8,874 nucleotides of DNA from an uncultured Actinomycetes bacterium (GTDB lineage: Bacteria > Actinomycetota > Coriobacteriia > Coriobacteriales > RUG844): positions 1 to 8,874 of the forward strand of contig OMSY01000186.1 in the NCBI GenBank assembly GCA_900313875.1, given 5' to 3'. Both the position numbers and the translations under genes were made by a program. Of the stretch, positions 5,279-8,874 are shown piece by piece (positions within the stretch are counted from its first letter, which is position 1; each line of letters begins with the position of its first letter). Under the pieces are notes generated by a model. It saw nothing but the letters and a program-made list of their open reading frames with translations. It was not told where the DNA came from and searched no databases.

Positions 5279-5812
5279 ATGAAGATCGTCATTGCACCCG
5301 ATCCCGAACTCAGGCGCGTATGCGACCCCGTGGAACCTGGCGACTCCTCCGTCATCAGGACCGCCAAGCAGATGGCGAAGGTCATGTACCGCAACAGCGG
5401 ATGTGGGCTTGCAGCACCTCAGGTCGGTATCCACAAGCGGTTCATCGTCTTCGATTGCGATGTCGAGAACGAGGAGCCCACGCCGACCCTGCTCATCAAC
5501 CCCGAGATCGTCGACCATGGTGATGAGATCATCAGGAGCGGTGAGGGCTGTCTCAGCATCCCGGGTCTCACGCTGGAGATCCCCCGTTGGGATGCGGTCA
5601 AGGTCACGGGCCTCGATGAGAACTTCGAGGAGGTCGTCTTCGAGGCGGAGGGCAACCTGCTCTGCCGTTGCCTCCAGCATGAGATCGACCATCTCAACGG
5701 GATGACCATGTTCGAGCGGCTCGACCCGCTGGCGCGCATCGCCGCCCTTCGCGAGTATCAGTACGCGCTCGAGCACGGTGCCCGTCCCGGTGATGTGGAG
5801 GTGCATGCGTGA
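5279..5812 (+). CDS. def: Peptide deformylase
   Basis: Def is a metal-dependent hydrolase that removes the formyl group from the N-terminal methionine of new proteins as they leave the ribosome. The 177-residue protein has all three family motifs: GCGLAAPQVG at 41-50, EGCLS at 89-93 with the metal-ligand Cys91, and HEIDH at 134-138 with the two metal-binding histidines and catalytic Glu135. Length is near the usual 165-190. It is first in an operon with fmt, the enzyme that adds the formyl group, and its TGA overlaps the fmt ATG by one base (TGATG), implying coupled translation. The start is set by a strong GGAGGTG site and the characteristic MKIVIAPDPELR beginning. Confidence 0.97.
   Translation: MKIVIAPDPELRRVCDPVEPGDSSVIRTAKQMAKVMYRNSGCGLAAPQVGIHKRFIVFDCDVENEEPTPTLLINPEIVDHGDEIIRSGEGCLSIPGLTLEIPRWDAVKVTGLDENFEEVVFEAEGNLLCRCLQHEIDHLNGMTMFERLDPLARIAALREYQYALEHGARPGDVEVHA
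5797..5803 (+). promoter_or_regulatory. fmt ribosome binding site inside def
   Basis: GGAGGTG lies within the last codons of def, eight bases before the fmt ATG at 5812 and five before an in-frame GTG at 5809. The better spacing and the MRIVFMGTP beginning favour the ATG. Confidence 0.7.
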
Positions 5813-6735
5813 TGCGCATCGTCTTCATGGGCACGCCGCGTTTCGCCGTGGCCTGCCTCAACGCCATAGCCGAGCAGGGCTGTCATGAGCTCGTCGCCGT
5901 CTACACCCGCCCCGATGCGGCATCGCGTCGGGGCAAGAAGCTCTATCCTTCCCCGGTCAGGGAGGCAGCGGAGAAGCTGCGCCTTCCCGTCCGTACCCTC
6001 AAGGGTTTCAATGACGGGGCGGACATCGATGAGCTCGCCGCACTTGCGCCCGACCTCATCGTGACGGCTGCCTACGGGGTCATCCTCCCCAAGGAGGTGC
6101 TCGACATCCCGCCGTTCGGCTGCATCAACGTCCATGCCTCGCTGCTGCCACGTTGGCGCGGTGCAGCTCCCATCCAGCGATCGATCCTCGCCGAGGATAC
6201 GGTCACCGGCATCACGGTCATGCGCATGGACGAGGGACTCGACACGGGCGATATCTGCGCGTCCTACGAGCTCGATATCCTCGACCGCAACACCGAGGAG
6301 CTCACCGCCGCACTCGCACGGCTTGCAGCGCGCGAGCTTCCCGGCATCTTGCAGCGCATCGAGAGGGGTTCGGTCGTCTGGCGCAAGCAGCCGGAGGAGG
6401 GAGTCACGCACGCCAGGAAGGTGACGAAGTCGGAGACCCGTCTTTCCCCCGAGAGCACGGCATCCGAGAACCTTCTGCGCGTCCGCGCCGCCACGCGGTC
6501 CAATCCGGCGAAAGCCCTTGTCTGCGGCAGCTCGGTAGCGGTGCTCCGTGCACATACCGTGCCGGAGGGGGTGTCCGCTGGCCAGGTCTCGCTCGAGGAC
6601 AGGACGCTCACGCTCGGCTGCCCCGAGGGCTGTCTCGTGGTCGACGAGGTCAAGCCCGACGGGAAACGTGCGATGCCGTCGAGGGATTGGATCCTCGGTC
6701 TCAAGGATGTCGACCTCACCTGGAGGGCGTCATGA
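5812..6735 (+). CDS. fmt: Methionyl-tRNA formyltransferase
   Basis: Fmt transfers a formyl group from 10-formyltetrahydrofolate to Met-tRNA(fMet), producing the bacterial initiator tRNA. The 307-residue protein begins MRIVFMGTPRFAV, typical of the Rossmann-like catalytic domain. The catalytic triad is intact at Asn106, His108 (INVHASLLPRWRGAAPIQ, 105-122) and Asp144 (LDTGD, 143-147), positions identical to those of the E. coli enzyme. The C-terminal OB-fold tRNA-binding domain occupies roughly 207-300. Usual length is about 310-315. It follows def by a TGATG overlap, and its stop overlaps the rsmB start (ATGA), so the three genes should be translated together. The ATG at 5812 is preferred over GTG at 5809, which would only add one methionine. 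Confidence 0.97.
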   Translation: MRIVFMGTPRFAVACLNAIAEQGCHELVAVYTRPDAASRRGKKLYPSPVREAAEKLRLPVRTLKGFNDGADIDELAALAPDLIVTAAYGVILPKEVLDIPPFGCINVHASLLPRWRGAAPIQRSILAEDTVTGITVMRMDEGLDTGDICASYELDILDRNTEELTAALARLAARELPGILQRIERGSVVWRKQPEEGVTHARKVTKSETRLSPESTASENLLRVRAATRSNPAKALVCGSSVAVLRAHTVPEGVSAGQVSLEDRTLTLGCPEGCLVVDEVKPDGKRAMPSRDWILGLKDVDLTWRAS

Positions 6736-8120
6736 GCGCGCGCAAGACGGTTCCCCGTCGCGCGAGCGCTGCGCGCATCATGGCGTTGCAGGCGATCATG
6801 CAGATCCGGGAACGCAAGGCCTATGCGAAGCAGGTCGTCGAGACCATGGTCGAGCAATCCGGTCTTCCCGAGCAGGAGCGCGCCTTCGCGACGCTCCTCA
6901 CCTATGGGGTCGTCTCCTGTCTGGGTGTGCTCGACGAGGTCATCGACGACAACCTCAGGCGCCCCGGGAGCATCCAGGATGACGTGAGGGACTGCCTCCG
7001 TATCAGCGTCTACGAGATCGTCTTCCTCAGGAAGTCCGCCTACGCCGCGGTCGACCAGGGCGTCGAGCTCGTCAAGACGGTCGCCCCCCGTGCAGCGGGG
7101 CTTGCCAACGCGGTGCTGCGCAAGATATCGGACAGCGCCAAGGACTTCCCATGGGGTGACCCGGCGACCGACATGTCCGCCCTCGCACGCTCCTATGGGT
7201 ATCCGACCTGGATCGTGGAGCGGGCCATGGAGGACCGGGGGCGACTGGAGGTACAGCGCATGCTGGAAGCCTCGTCCCATGAGACCCCTCCCGTCTTCAT
7301 CGCGGCGAACCCCTTCAAGGTCTCCGATGCGGAGGCGCGTGAGCAGCTGCAGGCGAACGGGATCGCGGTGCGTGCCATGGGAGCTCCGGGATGCTTCCTG
7401 GCTCATGACGGGCAGGCGGTCGCCAAGTGCAGGTTGCTCGAGGATGGCACCGCGCTCGTGTGTGACGCTGCGGCACAGGTGGTTGCGATGCTCGCTGCTC
7501 CCGAGCGGGGGAGCACCTATCTCGAGGTCGGTTCCGGTCGTGGTACCAAGACCATCCTGCTCCAGGGCAACTGCCTGCGGGCGAGCGGGGGGACCGCGCA
7601 TCTGCACGCACTCGACATCCATGGTTTCAAGGGCGAGATCCTCACCGAGCGAATGCAGCGTCATGGGGTTCCGGATGTGGTCGCCTTGACCGGCGATGTC
7701 CGTGACCTGGACGGGATCGACGGGCTGCCCGCATCGTTCGACGGATGTCTCATCGATGCTCCCTGCACGGGTCTCGGCACGCTGCGACGGCATCCCGAGC
7801 AGCGCTGGCGCGTTCAGTCCGCGGATGTCGAGGTGCTCGCCGACAACGGCCTCGCGATGCTCTCGTCGGTATCGGGGCGTATCGCCCCCGGTGGTTTCAT
7901 CGTCTACTCGACCTGCACCTTCACGTATGCGGAGAACGAGGGCGTCATCGCACGCTTCCTCGAGAGCGAGGCGGGCAAGGGTTTCGAGATCGCCTCCCTC
8001 GCCGGGAGGTTGCCGGATGATTTCAACGACTGTCTGACCCCGGAGGGGTTCTTCCGTAGCACGCCGCGTCGTGGCGGTGCGGATGGTCATTTCGCGGCGA
8101 AACTGGTGCGAAGCGCATAG
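6732..8120 (+). CDS. rsmB: 16S rRNA (cytosine-C5) methyltransferase, NusB-domain RsmB
   Basis: RsmB methylates a cytosine of 16S rRNA (C967 in E. coli) with SAM. The protein has 462 residues. A NusB-like RNA-binding domain covers about 11-135, ending in the family phrase AYAAVDQGVELVKTVAPRAAGLANAVLRKI (104-133). The methyltransferase domain follows. The two catalytic cysteine motifs are clear: DAPCTGLGTLRRHPE at 342-356 (Cys345) and STCTF at 393-397 (nucleophile Cys395). Asp295 (HALDIHG) and Asp322 (TGDVRD) fit the SAM-pocket acidic positions. The SAM-binding motif I is unusual: EVGSGRGTKT (265-274) in place of the common D-CAAPGGKT. The ATG overlaps the fmt stop and has GGAGGG (6722-6727) just upstream. 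It is the last gene of the operon. Confidence 0.93.
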   Translation: MSARKTVPRRASAARIMALQAIMQIRERKAYAKQVVETMVEQSGLPEQERAFATLLTYGVVSCLGVLDEVIDDNLRRPGSIQDDVRDCLRISVYEIVFLRKSAYAAVDQGVELVKTVAPRAAGLANAVLRKISDSAKDFPWGDPATDMSALARSYGYPTWIVERAMEDRGRLEVQRMLEASSHETPPVFIAANPFKVSDAEAREQLQANGIAVRAMGAPGCFLAHDGQAVAKCRLLEDGTALVCDAAAQVVAMLAAPERGSTYLEVGSGRGTKTILLQGNCLRASGGTAHLHALDIHGFKGEILTERMQRHGVPDVVALTGDVRDLDGIDGLPASFDGCLIDAPCTGLGTLRRHPEQRWRVQSADVEVLADNGLAMLSSVSGRIAPGGFIVYSTCTFTYAENEGVIARFLESEAGKGFEIASLAGRLPDDFNDCLTPEGFFRSTPRRGGADGHFAAKLVRSA

Positions 8121-8138
8121 ACTGCCTGATTCATACGC

Positions 8139-8144
8139 TATATT
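8139..8144 (+). promoter_or_regulatory. Possible -10 box for the EamA gene
   Basis: TATATT is a close match to the -10 consensus in an otherwise GC-rich stretch, and the region 8129-8152 is locally AT-rich. No convincing -35 lies 16-18 bases upstream. Transcription would start near 8151, giving a leader of about 200 bases that contains the stems described for this gap. Confidence 0.4.
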
Positions 8145-8333
8145 CTGTAAACGCACTGCTGCATTCGTTCCGTTGCAATCATGGAGGCCCGGGGGTCGGC
8201 ATCGATGGTCCAGCGGCACAGGGGCCGTGACCCCGTTCCACTGACGTGACGGGCGGGCGGTGGTATGGAAGGTGCGGGGCCGGTCCCCGTACCGCCGATG
8301 TTCCCTGTATTCTCCACAGGGACCTGTATCCAA

Positions 8334-8340
8334 GGGGAGG
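8334..8340 (+). promoter_or_regulatory. Ribosome binding site of the EamA gene
   Basis: GGGGAGG ends 11 bases before the ATG at 8352 and only two before an in-frame GTG at 8343. The GTG is too close, so the ATG is chosen, though the spacing is slightly long. Confidence 0.6.
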
Positions 8341-8351
8341 TTGTGCCGGAT

Positions 8352-8874
8352 ATGCGCAAGCCGAAGGACGGCTCCATCATCTGGAGGTTGCTGCTCGTGC
8401 TTGCGGCGATCATCTGGGGTGCGAGCTTCTTCGTCATGAAGGGCGCTCTCGACGACCTCCCCGTCTGCTATCTTCTCGGCATCAGGTTCACCACCGGCGC
8501 GGTGCTGCTCGCGCTGGTCTATCTCAAGCGGATGCTGGCGCATCTCGACTGGGGACATGTCTGGCGTGGGAGCATGATGGGCGTGTTCCTCTTCGCCGCC
8601 TATTGGGTGCAGACCATCGGCCTGACGCAGACCACTCCCGGCAAGAACGCGTTCCTCACGGCAGGGTACTGCGTCATCGTGCCGTTCCTCAACTGGGCCT
8701 ATGCGCATGACCGGCCCACGTTGAGCAACCTCGTCGCCGCGTTCCTGCTCGTCCTCGGGGTGGGTTTCGTCTCGCTCACCGGCGACCTCTCCATCGGGTA
8801 TGGTGACCTGATGACCATGCTCTGCGCATTCTTCTATGCGGCGCACATCGTCTGCACGTCATGCTTCACCCCCA
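8352..8874 (+). CDS. EamA/DMT-superfamily transporter, 3' end outside window
   Basis: The first 174 residues are present and the frame is still open at the window edge. The protein belongs by appearance to the drug/metabolite transporter superfamily (EamA repeat; usually about 300 residues with ten membrane helices). Hydrophobic segments lie at about 11-31, 37-57, 70-90, 97-118, 124-144 and from 150 on. The phrases WGASFFVMK (22-30) and TTPGKNAFLTAGYCVIVPF (94-112) are typical of the first EamA repeat. The superfamily exports or imports amino acids, nucleosides, sugars or drugs; the substrate cannot be told from sequence. The short basic N-terminus (MRKPKDGS) fits a cytoplasmic end. It lies 231 bases after rsmB with its own leader, so it is probably a separate transcript. 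Confidence 0.88.
   Translation, partial: MRKPKDGSIIWRLLLVLAAIIWGASFFVMKGALDDLPVCYLLGIRFTTGAVLLALVYLKRMLAHLDWGHVWRGSMMGVFLFAAYWVQTIGLTQTTPGKNAFLTAGYCVIVPFLNWAYAHDRPTLSNLVAAFLLVLGVGFVSLTGDLSIGYGDLMTMLCAFFYAAHIVCTSCFTP

Larger units (their letters stand above)
8121..8351. other. Non-coding leader before the EamA gene, with competing stems
   Basis: This 231-base gap has no gene. GC-rich segments can pair in mutually exclusive ways: GGGG (8221-8224) with CCCC (8231-8234); CCCCG plus TTCCA (8231-8240) with TGGAA (8266-8270) plus CGGGG (8275-8279); or GGTGCGGGG (8271-8279) with CCCCGTACC (8285-8293), nine pairs including one G-U. A further perfect seven-pair hairpin, TCCCTGT/ACAGGGA, sits at 8302-8322, just before the ribosome site. 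This resembles the segment order of an attenuator, but no T-run follows and it matches no riboswitch I know. Confidence 0.5.

Noticed and set aside
6153..6731. In-frame extension of rsmB into fmt
   Set aside because: The extension is an out-of-frame reading of fmt, which is itself intact; the ATGA overlap with a ribosome site gives the natural rsmB start at 6732.
6264..8846. 860-codon open frame on the minus strand
   Set aside because: It lies opposite fmt, rsmB and the EamA gene, all of which show clear family motifs. Long antisense frames are expected from the codon bias of GC-rich genes, and its translation resembles no family and is rich in R, H, D and G.
1..8874. CRISPR array, tRNA or rRNA gene, or phage/defence system
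   Set aside because: No regularly spaced repeats, tRNA cloverleaf signatures, rRNA segments or recognisable phage or defence proteins were seen on either strand.

Overview
The window looks like a piece of a high-GC actinobacterial chromosome. The gene order metK - priA - def - fmt - rsmB is a housekeeping arrangement known from Actinobacteria. Three features argue for a Coriobacteriia-like lineage (Collinsella/Olsenella/Atopobiaceae type) rather than a mycobacterium or streptomycete: a SAM-I-type riboswitch with an intrinsic terminator before metK, a PriA with intact helicase motifs, and a TIGR04076-type small protein. That placement is inference from gene order and protein style; no rRNA or other strong marker is present. 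All supported genes are on the + strand.

Layout. 1-194: short upstream region with a possible extended -10 promoter and a good Shine-Dalgarno site. 195-620: small cysteine-rich TIGR04076-like protein. 621-1068: non-coding, holding a well-placed promoter (785-813), a SAM-I-class riboswitch (about 819-956) carrying one extra hairpin, and an intrinsic terminator (972-1000). 1069-2340: metK. 2341-2621: non-coding, with an imperfect hairpin just after metK, a striking 109-nt long hairpin (2435-2543) and an extended -10 promoter placed so that priA mRNA would be leaderless. 2622-4961: priA. 4962-5278: non-coding, with a tight hairpin, an extended -10 promoter and a structured def leader. 5279-8120: def, fmt and rsmB, translationally coupled by TGATG and ATGA overlaps. 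8121-8351: a leader with several mutually exclusive GC-rich pairings. 8352-end: EamA/DMT-type transporter, cut by the window edge.

How the genes fit together. MetK makes S-adenosylmethionine, and its leader senses SAM and should switch the gene off when SAM is plentiful. Fmt formylates initiator Met-tRNA, Def removes the formyl group from new proteins, and RsmB uses SAM to methylate 16S rRNA, so def-fmt-rsmB is a translation-initiation/ribosome-maturation operon. PriA restarts stalled replication forks and shares only the neighbourhood.

No mobile element, CRISPR array, tRNA or obviously new protein system was found. The interesting material is in the non-coding gaps: the expanded riboswitch, the long metK-priA hairpin, the leader of the EamA gene, and a palindrome inside the variable linker of priA.
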